Of a DNA stretch of 64,000 nt, positions 6,789-15,169 are shown piece after piece. The position numbers were made by a program, and so were the translations under genes. Source of the DNA: JANLYC01 sp963815445 (GTDB lineage Bacteria > Actinomycetota > Actinomycetes > Propionibacteriales > Nocardioidaceae); contig CAWFGV010000009.1 in NCBI GenBank assembly GCA_963815445.1, positions 25,880 through 89,879 on the forward strand, in the 5' to 3' direction. The notes beneath the pieces are model-generated. The model saw nothing but the letters and a program-made list of their open reading frames with translations, had not been told where the DNA came from and made no database searches. The number at the start of each line of letters is the position of its first letter. Within the stretch, counting starts at the first letter, position 1.

Positions 6789-9262
6789 TGACCGTGACCG
6801 AGGCACGTCCCGCCGGCGGCGAGGTCGGACGCGCGCGCAACCGCAAGGAGGACGGGCGCCTGATCACCGGTCGGACCCGATGGACCGACAACATCACCGT
6901 GCCAGGTCTGCAGCACATCGCCATGGTGCGCAGCCCCTTCGCGCGAGCCCGGATCACGTCCATCGACACCAGTGCAGCCAAGGCCGCTCCCGGAGTCATC
7001 GCGGTCATCACCGGTGCCGACATCGTCGATGAGCAAGGGGCGAGCATGCCCTGTGCCTGGCCGATCACGGCCGACCAGAAGGCGCCGCCGCACCCCGCGA
7101 TGGCCGTGGAGAGGGTGAACTTTGCGGGCGAGATCGTTGCCTGCGTCGTGGCCCGCTCCGCCGCAGCCGCGCGAGACGCGATGGAGCTCGTCGACGTCGA
7201 GTACGACGACGAGACCCCCGTCCTCGACATGGCCTCAGCCGCTGAGGACACCGCGCTCACCCACCCCGACCTCGGGACCAACGTCTCGGCGACCTGGGTC
7301 TACGACTCGGCCGAGGCCGGTTCCGGGACCAACGTCGATGACGAGATCGCCAAGGCCCGCGAGAACGGGATCGTGATCGAACGCACGTTCCGGCAGCAGC
7401 GATTGATTCCGGCGTTCATGGAGCCACGGTCGATCGTCGTGGACCCGACCGGTGAGCAGATCGTCATGTGGTCCTCGACCCAGATCCCGCACATCCTGCG
7501 GCTGATGCTGGCCCTCACCTGCAACATCCCCGAGTCGAAGCTCCGCGTGATCGCACCCGACGTCGGCGGCGGCTTCGGGGGCAAGCTCCAGGTGACGCCT
7601 GAGGAGGCCATCACGCTCGTGGTCGCCAACCGGCTGGGCAAGCCGTGCAAGTACACCGAGACCCGCAGCGAGTCGATCATGGCCGGGCACCACGGCCGGG
7701 ACCAGATCCAGACACTCACCTTGTCGGCGACCAAGGACGGCGTCGTCACCGGGTTCAAGGCCGACATCCTGGCTGACATGGGTGCCTACCTCGGTCTGGT
7801 GACACCGGGGATCCCGATCCTCGGTGCCTTCATGTTCAACGGCATCTACAAGTTCGACGCCTACCGCTTCACCTGTCGCAACATCTTCACCAACAAGAAC
7901 TGGACCGATGCCTACCGGGGTGCCGGTCGTCCGGAGGCAACGTTCGCGGTCGAGCGGATGATGACGGAGCTGGCTGTTGAGCTCGGGGTGGACCCCGTCG
8001 AGATCCGGCGCAAGAACTGGATCCAGCACGACGAGTTCCCGTTCGGGACGGTTGCCGGCATGGAGTACGACTCGGGCAACTACGAAGCGGCCACCGACAA
8101 GGCGCTGGAGCTGTTCGGCTATGACGCGCTGCGTGCCGAACAGCAGAAGCGACGCGAAGACGGCGACCCGGTCCAGCTCGGCATCGGTGTCTCGACGTTC
8201 ACCGAGATGTGCGGGCTCGCGCCGTCGCGCGTCCTCGGTGCGTTGTCCTACGCAGCCGGTGGCTGGGAACACGCCGCCGTGCGGATGCTCGCCAGCGGCA
8301 AGGTCGAGGTCGTCACCGGCACCAGCCCGCACGGTCAGAGTCACGAGACCGCCTGGAGCCAGATCGTGGCTGACCGACTCGGTATCCCGTTCGACGACAT
8401 CGAGATCCTGCACGGCGATACCCAGGTCTCGCCACGGGGACTCGACACCTACGGGTCCCGGTCCCTCGTCGTCGGGGGTATGGCGATCGTGGCGGCCGCT
8501 GACAAGGTGATCGAGAAGGCGAAGCCGATAGCGGCTCACCTGCTCGAAGCCAACGTCGACGACCTCGAGTTCAAGGACGGCTCCTTCACTGTCAAGGGAA
8601 CCGGCGCCAGCAAGGGGCTGGCCGACATCGCGTTCGCTGTGTTCTCGGCGCATGACATGCCGGACGGCATCGAGCCATCGTTGGACGCCGACGCGACGTA
8701 CGACCCGGCCAACTTCTCGTTCCCGCACGGCACTCACCTGTGTGCGGTCGAGGTCGACACCGAGACCGGCGCCGTGCAGATCCGCAACTACACCTGCGTT
8801 GACGACGTCGGCAAGGTCGTCAACCCACTCGTGGTCGAAGGGCAGATCCACGGCGGTGTCGCGCAGGGCATCGCCCAGGCGTTGTACGAGGAAGCGCTGT
8901 ATGACGATTCCGGCACGCTGGTGACCGGCTCTTTCGTCGACTACCTCGTACCGAGCGCGCCAGACCTACCTTCGCTCACGACCTCCCGCAACGAGACGCC
9001 TGCCACCGGCAACGCGCTCGGTGTCAAAGGCGTCGGGGAGGCAGGCGCGATTGCCTCGACGCCGGCCGTGGTCAACGCGGTGATCGACGCCGTGCGACAC
9101 CTCGGGGTGAACGACATCGAGATGCCGTGCTCACCGCACCGGGTCTGGACCGCCCTTCAGCACGCCTCCTCGGGGGCTGCGACGCCGACCGACAACCCAA
9201 CCGTCAACGACGGAGCACTGCCGTCGCACAACGCGGCGACCTCTGAAGGGGGAGCGTCATGA
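6788..9262 (+). CDS. coxL: Molybdopterin large subunit, form II CO-dehydrogenase-like (CoxL)
   Basis: An 824-residue catalytic subunit. It shows the molybdopterin-binding GGGFGGK near residue 260 and the catalytic-glutamate segment GVKGVGEAGAI near residue 750. The active-site loop reads A-Y-R-G-A-G-R near residues 375-381. Form I, bona fide aerobic CO dehydrogenases have AYXCSFR there, with the Cys that binds copper; this protein lacks that Cys. It is therefore form II, for which CO oxidation is doubtful or slow and other aldehyde or heterocycle substrates are possible. I start at ATG 6788, overlapping the coxS stop, rather than at an upstream in-frame codon inside coxS. It ends with an ATGA overlap to coxM. 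Confidence 0.92.
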   Translation: MTVTEARPAGGEVGRARNRKEDGRLITGRTRWTDNITVPGLQHIAMVRSPFARARITSIDTSAAKAAPGVIAVITGADIVDEQGASMPCAWPITADQKAPPHPAMAVERVNFAGEIVACVVARSAAAARDAMELVDVEYDDETPVLDMASAAEDTALTHPDLGTNVSATWVYDSAEAGSGTNVDDEIAKARENGIVIERTFRQQRLIPAFMEPRSIVVDPTGEQIVMWSSTQIPHILRLMLALTCNIPESKLRVIAPDVGGGFGGKLQVTPEEAITLVVANRLGKPCKYTETRSESIMAGHHGRDQIQTLTLSATKDGVVTGFKADILADMGAYLGLVTPGIPILGAFMFNGIYKFDAYRFTCRNIFTNKNWTDAYRGAGRPEATFAVERMMTELAVELGVDPVEIRRKNWIQHDEFPFGTVAGMEYDSGNYEAATDKALELFGYDALRAEQQKRREDGDPVQLGIGVSTFTEMCGLAPSRVLGALSYAAGGWEHAAVRMLASGKVEVVTGTSPHGQSHETAWSQIVADRLGIPFDDIEILHGDTQVSPRGLDTYGSRSLVVGGMAIVAAADKVIEKAKPIAAHLLEANVDDLEFKDGSFTVKGTGASKGLADIAFAVFSAHDMPDGIEPSLDADATYDPANFSFPHGTHLCAVEVDTETGAVQIRNYTCVDDVGKVVNPLVVEGQIHGGVAQGIAQALYEEALYDDSGTLVTGSFVDYLVPSAPDLPSLTTSRNETPATGNALGVKGVGEAGAIASTPAVVNAVIDAVRHLGVNDIEMPCSPHRVWTALQHASSGAATPTDNPTVNDGALPSHNAATSEGGAS

Positions 9263-10113
9263 TTCCGGCTGAGTTCGACTACACCGCGCCCGAGACGCTG
9301 GGCGGGATCTTCTCGGCGCTCGGCAGCGATGCCGACGAGATCAAGGTGCTCGCCGGTGGCCACAGCCTCATCCCGGTGCTGAAGCTCCGACTGGCAGCGC
9401 CCACGTTGTTGGTCGACATCGGCAAGGTGCCCGAGCTGCACGGGATCAGCGAGGACGGCGACGCGATCGTGATCGGCGCCATGGCCACCCACGACGAAGT
9501 CGCCAACCACCCACTGGTGCGCGATCACGCCTTGGTTCTCGCCAAGGCGGCGGGGACGGTGGCCGATCCACAGGTGCGGCATCGCGGCACGCTCGGTGGC
9601 GCGCTCGCCCATGCCGACCCCGCGGGCGACCTGCCGGCCCCTGTTCTGGCGCTGGACGCCGAGCTGGTCATCGCCAGCGCCGACGGCGAACGAACGGTGG
9701 CGGCCGCCGACTTCTTCGAGGACCTCTTCACGACTGTGCTGGGCGAGAACGAGATCCTCACGAAGATCCGGATCCCCAAGCACACCGGCTGGGGAGGCCA
9801 CTACGAGAAGTTCACCCGGGTCGCTCAGCAGTGGTCGATCGTCGCGGTGGCCGCCGCGGTCCAGTCCGAAGGCGGCCACATCTCGGCCGCCAAGATCGGG
9901 TTGACCAACATGGGCTCGACCGCGTTGCGCGCCACCGCCGTCGAACAGGCACTGGTCGGGCAGCCGGCCTCGGTGGCGGCGGTCAAGGCAGCCTGCGCCC
10001 AGGCCGCGGACGGGACCAACCCGCCGTCGGACACCAACGGTGACGCCGAGTACCGTCGGCACCTTGCGAGCGTCCTGACGGGTCGGGCCGTCCTGGCCGC
10101 AGCCGGCACCTGA
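9259..10113 (+). CDS. coxM: FAD-binding medium subunit (CoxM)
   Basis: A 284-residue flavoprotein subunit of the molybdenum hydroxylase family. The FAD-binding signature motifs are present: AGGHSLIPVLKLRL near residue 32 and TLGGALAHADPAGDLP near residue 112. The C-terminal CO_deh_flav_C domain follows (NMGSTALRATAVEQAL). It accepts electrons from CoxS and passes them to the quinone pool or another acceptor. ATG 9259 overlaps the coxL stop by 4 nt. Length matches the family. Confidence 0.93.
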   Translation: MIPAEFDYTAPETLGGIFSALGSDADEIKVLAGGHSLIPVLKLRLAAPTLLVDIGKVPELHGISEDGDAIVIGAMATHDEVANHPLVRDHALVLAKAAGTVADPQVRHRGTLGGALAHADPAGDLPAPVLALDAELVIASADGERTVAAADFFEDLFTTVLGENEILTKIRIPKHTGWGGHYEKFTRVAQQWSIVAVAAAVQSEGGHISAAKIGLTNMGSTALRATAVEQALVGQPASVAAVKAACAQAADGTNPPSDTNGDAEYRRHLASVLTGRAVLAAAGT

Positions 10114-10152
10114 GCGACGTTCACTGCCCACCCCGGAAGGGAGCCCACCCCC

Positions 10153-10908
10153 ATGGAGCTGACGCACACGTTCACCGTGCCCGCGGCCGTCGACGTCGCC
10201 TGGGCGGCGTTCAACGACCTCGAGCGCATCGCGCCGTGCTTCCCGGGGGCAGCGCTCACGTCGTACGACGGTGAGGCGTTCGAGGGGTTGTGCAAGGTCA
10301 AGCTCGGGCCGATCTCGCTTCAGTACAACGGCACCGGACGTTTCGTCGAACGCGACGAGGTGGCTCACCGTGCGGTGATCGAAGCCAAGGGCAAGGACAA
10401 GCGCGGGAACGGAACGGCTGCAGCCAGCGTGACGGCGACGTTGCAGAGCGCAGGTGAGTCCGCGACCGAGGTGGTCGTGGTGACCGACCTCAACATCACC
10501 GGTAAGCCCGCGCAGTTCGGTCGGGGTGTGATGCAGGACGTCAGCGACAAGCTGCTCGCGCAGTTCGCCGCCTGCCTGGAGGACAAGCTCGGCAGTTCCG
10601 AGACGGCACCGGAGCCGGAGGGCGACGGCACCGCTTCCGCTGACACCGAGGACACCCCGATCGCAGAGCAAGCAGCCCAAGCTGTCCTGTCGGCGTCGGG
10701 CCAGATCCCTGCGGCGGCAGCGGCTGGGTCGTCGCCACCCGCGTCCTCGACGCGATCGGAGGCGCGCTCCGCCCCGGCCGAGGCGCAGGCGGCCGAACTC
10801 GATCTCGGAGCCACGGTGCTGCCCGTCCTGATCAAGCGCTACGCCCCGTACGTCGTCGGCGCTGTCGTCGCGCTGTGGGTGCTGCGCAAGGTCTTCCGGC
10901 GGGGATAA
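10153..10908 (+). CDS. SRPBCC-family CoxG-like membrane-anchored protein
   Basis: A 251-residue protein whose first ~150 residues form a SRPBCC/CoxG domain (ELTHTFTVPAAVDVAWAAF, then CFPGAALTS). A low-complexity Ala/Ser/Pro/Glu linker of ~60 residues follows. The protein ends with one hydrophobic segment (YVVGAVVALWVL) and a basic tail. In CO-oxidising bacteria CoxG is linked to membrane association of the dehydrogenase and transfer of electrons toward quinone. GGAAGGGAG lies ~10 nt before the ATG. The gap to coxM is 39 nt, so it is probably in the same operon. Confidence 0.85.
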   Translation: MELTHTFTVPAAVDVAWAAFNDLERIAPCFPGAALTSYDGEAFEGLCKVKLGPISLQYNGTGRFVERDEVAHRAVIEAKGKDKRGNGTAAASVTATLQSAGESATEVVVVTDLNITGKPAQFGRGVMQDVSDKLLAQFAACLEDKLGSSETAPEPEGDGTASADTEDTPIAEQAAQAVLSASGQIPAAAAAGSSPPASSTRSEARSAPAEAQAAELDLGATVLPVLIKRYAPYVVGAVVALWVLRKVFRRG

Positions 10909-10959
10909 CCGGGCGGAGTCGTCGACGCACCGAGTGCGAGCTGGGCCATGTCCGCGAGC

Positions 10960-11325
10960 TCAGTCGGCCGGGAGACTCGACACCGGGAGCGACCCGAGCG
11001 GGGCCACGACGTGCCCTGACTCAGAGCACACCCAGTGTGGGTCCGGGCCGAGCTCGGGCTCGATCGACAGGCTGTGCTCGACCGGATCGGCGCAACCGGA
11101 GCACAGCGGCCACCGGCGAGCTTCGTCGAACAGCGTGTCCTGCACGTCCTGCGCCACGAGACCGTCGACGAAGGGCGCGCCCTTGGCCCACTGGGACAGC
11201 CACCACCTGCGTTGCGAGACACAGTCCTCGACCACCGACACGGTGTGCGGGTCGACGAGCCCCTGCGCTGCGAGATCGGCGAGAACACGTGCTCGCGCGG
11301 CCATCAGCGGGTCTCCCGAGGTCAT
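10960..11325 (-). CDS. Conserved hypothetical protein
   Basis: About 121 residues, convergent with coxG. I do not recognise a named family. The protein has a possible zinc-ribbon-like arrangement: C-S-G-C in the middle and one further Cys-Ser near the end (HWVCSES). It is acidic, with no membrane segment or signal peptide. Start ATG 11325 is chosen; ATG 11334 is three codons upstream. The gap to divergent cutC is only 26 nt. Length, coding character and a clean gap to both neighbours support a real gene. Confidence 0.55.
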   Translation of the reverse strand: MTSGDPLMAARARVLADLAAQGLVDPHTVSVVEDCVSQRRWWLSQWAKGAPFVDGLVAQDVQDTLFDEARRWPLCSGCADPVEHSLSIEPELGPDPHWVCSESGHVVAPLGSLPVSSLPAD

Positions 11326-11351
11326 GCCCCCCATCCTGGCACTCTGTTCAA

Positions 11352-12098
11352 ATGAGGACCGAGTCGAAACGACCTCCGCTCGTCGAGGTTGTCGCGCTGC
11401 ACCCGCAGGATGCCGAGCTGGCCCAACAAGGTGGTGCCCACCGGCTCCACGTCGTCGCCGTCGACGGGGAGGGGTTCCGCTCCGTCGAACCCGCCACCGT
11501 CAGCGCCATCGTGCGCGCCACCGACCTGCCGGTGCGGGTCACGTTGCGCCTCAGCGACGGTTTCACGACCCAGGGCGGTGAGTTCGCGCGCCTGCGCGGC
11601 CTCGTCGCCGACTACCTCTCACTCGGCGTCGAGGGGTTCGTCTTCGGCTTCCTGACGCGCGACCTCGACATCGACGTGGACACCTGCAGCGCACTCGCGG
11701 ACGGGCTGCTCGGCAAACCATGGACCTTCGACCGTGCGTTCGACCGCATCCTCGAACCGCGACGGGCGGTCCGTCAGCTCGCCGGACTTCCGGGCCTCGA
11801 CGGCGTCCACACCGCGGGAGCGGTCCTCGGCATGGACTCCGGCTTCGACGACCTGGTGACGCTGGCCCAGGGCTCGCCGGACTTCGCTGCGCTGGCCATC
11901 GCGGCTGACGGCGTACGACCCGAGCACGTCCCGTGGCTCGTCCAGGCCGGCGTGCGCGCTGTCCACCTCGGAGCGGTGGTGCGGCCTGGCGAGTCCTGGT
12001 CGAAGTCGCACGTCGACGCGGGGTTCGTGCGTTCGTGGCGGATGCTGCTCGACGACGCCTGCGACATCCGCCGGGAGACCGGAGCCGGCACAGCCTGA
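11352..12098 (+). CDS. cutC: CutC-like copper homeostasis family protein
   Basis: A 248-residue TIM-barrel protein of the CutC family. Signatures are the N-terminal VEVVALHPQDAELAQQGGAHRLHVV, the middle GFVFGFLTRDLDIDV, and K-P-W-T-F-D-R-A-F-D near residue 120. CutC was first linked to copper tolerance; its biochemical role remains debated. The protein ends with a diverged C-terminal half containing GVRAVHLGAVVRPG. The start codon is an ATG at 11352. No copper transporter is nearby, so function rests on homology alone. Confidence 0.8.
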   Translation: MRTESKRPPLVEVVALHPQDAELAQQGGAHRLHVVAVDGEGFRSVEPATVSAIVRATDLPVRVTLRLSDGFTTQGGEFARLRGLVADYLSLGVEGFVFGFLTRDLDIDVDTCSALADGLLGKPWTFDRAFDRILEPRRAVRQLAGLPGLDGVHTAGAVLGMDSGFDDLVTLAQGSPDFAALAIAADGVRPEHVPWLVQAGVRAVHLGAVVRPGESWSKSHVDAGFVRSWRMLLDDACDIRRETGAGTA

Positions 12099-12164
12099 TC
12101 GTCGCTGCGCCTGCTCTCGACGGCGCGACGTGGCCTGTGCGTCCGCGTGTGGCACCGTGAACCC

Positions 12165-13364
12165 GTGACCATCTACATCGACCCGGCTGCCTGGCCGGCG
12201 CACGGCCGGCTGTGGTCGCACCTCATCAGCGACGTGTCGCTGGACGAGCTCCACGAGTTCGCGGCGCGACAGGGAGTACCCCGGCGCGGGTTCGAGCGTG
12301 ACCACTACGACGTCCCTGCGGAGGCGCACGACCGGCTGGTGGCGGCAGGAGCGGTACCGGTCTCGTCACGCGAGGTCGTGGCCCGGCTGTCGGACAACGG
12401 TCTGCGACGTCGAAAGGCGGTTGCTCCCGCTCGTCGGGCCGTGGGCAACGCGCTGCTCCGGCCGCGCCGGCTCGTCGTCGGTGACGCGGTCGGTGTGGTC
12501 GCGACGTCGGGCGTCGTACCGGAGGACCGGCTGCGCGCGGGGCTCTCCAGACTGAGCTCCTGGGGTCTGCAGGCGCGCGTGGGGCCGCACGTGCTGGGGC
12601 GTCATCCGTCGGTCAGCTACCTGGCCGCGTCCGACGAGGACCGGGCGGCTGACTTCGCGTCCGCGTGGAGCGACCCGGACGTGGCAGCGGTGTGGGTTGC
12701 GCGCGGCGGGTACGGCGCGCAGCGCATGGTCGACCTGCTCGACTGGAGACGGCTGGCGGAGGCCGCGCCCAAGGTGTTGGTCGGGTTCTCCGACGTCACC
12801 GCGCTGCACCAGGCCATCGCCACGCGGCTCGGACTGGTCACCGTGCACGGGCACGTCGTGACGTCGCTCGGCGGGGCGACCGAGACGAGCGCCGAGCAAC
12901 TTCATCGACTCGTCATGGCGCCGGCCGCCGTCGACCTCCTCGCCGGGCACGACATCACAACGCTCGTGGGCGGTACCTCGACAGGGGTGCTCATCGGGGG
13001 CAACCTGGCCGTGTTGGCCGCCGAGGTCGGTACACCGTTCAGCCGGCCGGCAACGGGCGGTATCGCCGTCCTCGAGGAGATCGGGGAGGAGCCCTACCGG
13101 GTGGACCGGTTGCTCACGCAGCTGATCCGCGCGGGGTGGTTCTCAGGCGTCGCCGGCATCGTCGTCGGCGCCTTCACCGACTGTGGGGACTCCGAGGAGG
13201 TGGACCGGCTGATCGAGGAACGGCTGGTGCCGCTGGGAGTGCCGCTGGTGCGGGGCTTCGACGTCGGTCACACCCACTCGAGCGCGGCCGTGCCGCTGGG
13301 AGTCGCGGCGACCCTGGACGCCGACCGCCGCTCGCTCGAGCTGGCCGTGCCTCCGCTCGTCTAG
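12165..13364 (+). CDS. DUF4031–LD-carboxypeptidase (S66) fusion protein
   Basis: A 399-residue two-domain protein. Residues 1-~85 match DUF4031 (VTIYIDPAAWPAHGRLWSHL). Residues ~100-399 are an S66 peptidase. The S66 catalytic set is visible: Ser209 in VGFSDVTALH, a Glu in LEEIGEEPYRVDR near 305-309, and His369 in DVGHTHSSAAVPLG. S66 enzymes cut the L-D bond of peptidoglycan tetrapeptides during cytoplasmic recycling. No signal peptide is present. The start is GTG 12165, giving the typical DUF4031 beginning. What the DUF4031 part adds is unknown. Confidence 0.85.
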   Translation: MTIYIDPAAWPAHGRLWSHLISDVSLDELHEFAARQGVPRRGFERDHYDVPAEAHDRLVAAGAVPVSSREVVARLSDNGLRRRKAVAPARRAVGNALLRPRRLVVGDAVGVVATSGVVPEDRLRAGLSRLSSWGLQARVGPHVLGRHPSVSYLAASDEDRAADFASAWSDPDVAAVWVARGGYGAQRMVDLLDWRRLAEAAPKVLVGFSDVTALHQAIATRLGLVTVHGHVVTSLGGATETSAEQLHRLVMAPAAVDLLAGHDITTLVGGTSTGVLIGGNLAVLAAEVGTPFSRPATGGIAVLEEIGEEPYRVDRLLTQLIRAGWFSGVAGIVVGAFTDCGDSEEVDRLIEERLVPLGVPLVRGFDVGHTHSSAAVPLGVAATLDADRRSLELAVPPLV

Positions 13365-13388
13365 GAGGCGTCCTGGCTGGTGGGAGTC

Positions 13389-14090
13389 TCACCCTGCGCG
13401 CGGGCTGGTCTGCGCGACGTGGCGCTCGGGGTGCGCGCTCAGGGTCGCGTTCAGTGTCGCGGTCAGCTCGTCGAGCTCAGCGGTCACGTTGGCGCGCGCT
13501 CGGGCCTCCCAGGTCGTCTGACCGTGTCGGGTCCGGAACAGGCTCGGGAGTCCGAGGAGCTGGCGCAGTACGGCGGAGCGTCCCGTGGCGAAGGTGGCGT
13601 CGTCGACGTGGCGGTACTCTGCCCGGACCCCGGCGACATACGTTGCGTAGCGGTCCGGGTTGCTGGCCAGGATCGCGAGGTCGGCGTCGCACAGCACCTC
13701 GCCGTTGGCGTCGCCGGGCAGCGGGTCGTGGCTCTCGGTGAGGCGGACGAGCCGGGCCACCTCCACGACGGTCGTCTCGTCGACGTCGTAGGTCGGGAGG
13801 ACCGCCTCGACGAGCTCGGCAGAGCGCTCCTCGTTGTCCGCTGTCCGAACGTCATACACCGCGTCGTGGAACCAGGCGGCGAACCGGACGGCCTCCGCGT
13901 CGACCGCCTCGTCGGCCATGGCGTCGACGGCGTCGAGCACCTCCAGCAGGTGCCGGGCGTCGTGATAGCTGCGTGAGACCGAGCCATAGCGGCGTACGAG
14001 CTCCTGACCCAGAGCGGACAATCCGGGGAAGTCGCGCTCCCATCTCGCGATCGCGTCGTCGTCTGGGGGCTTCATGCCTCTATGATCCAT
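13389..14090 (-). CDS. HD-domain phosphohydrolase-like protein
   Basis: About 233 residues. The HD-superfamily metal site is recognisable: SYHDARHLLEVLDAV (first His), F-A-A-W-F-H-D (the HD pair), a His in TESHDPLPGD, and a late Asp in CDADLAILA. It resembles predicted metal-dependent HD phosphohydrolases (COG4339); the substrate is unknown. It is convergent with the S66 gene (24-nt gap). The start is uncertain: ATG 14090 or 14075 avoids overlap with the divergent gene, while ATG 14114 would overlap its start codon. Confidence 0.78.
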   Translation of the reverse strand: MDHRGMKPPDDDAIARWERDFPGLSALGQELVRRYGSVSRSYHDARHLLEVLDAVDAMADEAVDAEAVRFAAWFHDAVYDVRTADNEERSAELVEAVLPTYDVDETTVVEVARLVRLTESHDPLPGDANGEVLCDADLAILASNPDRYATYVAGVRAEYRHVDDATFATGRSAVLRQLLGLPSLFRTRHGQTTWEARARANVTAELDELTATLNATLSAHPERHVAQTSPRAG

Positions 14091-14112
14091 CTTCGCTATT
14101 ACAGTTCGCCTC

Positions 14113-14958
14113 ATGACTGAGATGACGGGTCACGCACCCAACTGGTACCCGGATCCCTGGGGCCGTCACGAGCACCGCTACTACGACGGGCAGTCGTGGA
14201 CCGAGCATGTCGCCAGCCACGGGCGGCAGAGCGTCGACGCACCCGGTGGCACGGCGCACGTCCCGACCGTCAACCGGGCAACTGAGAAGGTCCAGCGCGA
14301 TGTGCAACGGGCCGGAGTCGCGGGTGTGGCCGACGGGGGAGGCACGCTCTTCTCCGAGTCCGTGCTGGTGGTCAACCAGAAGGCGAAGCTGATCGAGATC
14401 AACCAGGAGTTCGCGATCTACGACCAGCGCGGGCAGCAGATCGGCGCCGTCCGGCAGGTCGGTCAGAGCACGTTGAAGAAGGTGGCGCGCTTCGTCGCTG
14501 ACGTCGACCAGTTCATGACGCACAAGTTCCAGGTCGTCGACCATGACGGTCAGGTGGTGCTCGCGTTGACCCGACCGCGCAAGTGGATGAAGTCGCGCAT
14601 CATCGTCGAAGGCGGGGATGGGCGTGAGCTCGGGCAGATCGTCCAGCAGAACGTCATCGGCAAGATTCGCTTCTCCCTCGAGGCGGGAGGGCAGCGGATC
14701 GGCATGCTCAACGGCGAGAACTGGCGGGCCTGGAACTTCAACATCCAGGATCACACCGGCCGCGAGGTGGCCCGGATCACGAAGACGTGGGAGGGACTCG
14801 CCAAGACCATGTTCACCCAGGCGGACAACTACGTCGTACAGATCCACGAGCAGCTTCCGCAGCCGCTGCACAGCATCGTTCTCGCGTCCGCCTTCGGGAT
14901 CGACACCGCGCTCAAGCAGGATGCCCGCGGCCTCAACGCCGGCGGCCTCTTCGGCTGA
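14113..14958 (+). CDS. DUF2510–phospholipid scramblase/LURP-one-like protein
   Basis: A 281-residue protein. The N-terminus is a DUF2510 domain (NWYPDPWGRHEHRYYDGQSW), a short tryptophan-rich domain of actinobacterial envelope-associated proteins. The rest is a scramblase-like/LURP-one beta-barrel domain (LVVNQKAKLIEINQEFAIYD, then GEQNGENW-like GMLNGENWRAWNF). No clear membrane segment is present apart from a moderate C-terminal hydrophobic stretch (SIVLASAFGIDTAL). Members of this superfamily have no settled function in bacteria. The first ATG is used; ATG 14122 is an alternative. Confidence 0.8.
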   Translation: MTEMTGHAPNWYPDPWGRHEHRYYDGQSWTEHVASHGRQSVDAPGGTAHVPTVNRATEKVQRDVQRAGVAGVADGGGTLFSESVLVVNQKAKLIEINQEFAIYDQRGQQIGAVRQVGQSTLKKVARFVADVDQFMTHKFQVVDHDGQVVLALTRPRKWMKSRIIVEGGDGRELGQIVQQNVIGKIRFSLEAGGQRIGMLNGENWRAWNFNIQDHTGREVARITKTWEGLAKTMFTQADNYVVQIHEQLPQPLHSIVLASAFGIDTALKQDARGLNAGGLFG

Positions 14959-14962
14959 CCAA

Positions 14963-15010
14963 CCACCCCCACCCCCACTCCCACCCCCACCCCCACCCCC
15001 ACTCCCACCC
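14963..15010. repeat. C-rich low-complexity tract (G-quadruplex-prone on - strand)
   Basis: About eight runs of 3-5 C separated by A or ACT in a 6-bp-like period. On the - strand this becomes four or more G-tracts with one- to three-base loops, the classic G-quadruplex pattern. It starts within 5 nt of the stop of the scramblase-like gene. Confidence 0.75.
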
Positions 15011-15059
15011 TTCAATCCCACCGCACGATCCCACGGTCTGCTCGCCCCTGGCCCTCCGC

Positions 15060-15145
15060 GTTTGCCTTGTGAACAAGCCACCTGGCCTCTGGACAAGGCA
15101 AATCTGCCTAGGAATCTAGGTATCTGGCTTGTTTACTAGGCAAAC
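15060..15145. terminator. Two tandem 44-bp palindromic units, candidate bidirectional terminator
   Basis: The region holds two 44-nt units (15060-15103 and 15102-15145) related to a unit at 45701-45744. The outer arms GTTTGCCTTGTGAACAAGCC and GGCTTGTTTACTAGGCAAAC pair at 18 of 20 positions; within the first unit TTTGCCTTGT pairs perfectly with ACAAGGCAAA. It lies between convergent genes. Terminator function is inferred from position and stem strength. Confidence 0.6.
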
Positions 15146-15169
15146 GTCTCGGCCAGAGGAGGAGAAGAG

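Noticed and set aside
5988..6806. Upstream extension of the copy 1 DUF222 N-terminal frame across coxS
   Set aside because: Homology starts at M-F-D-T-D-L (5987), with a -10 box just upstream; the extension is antisense to coxS.
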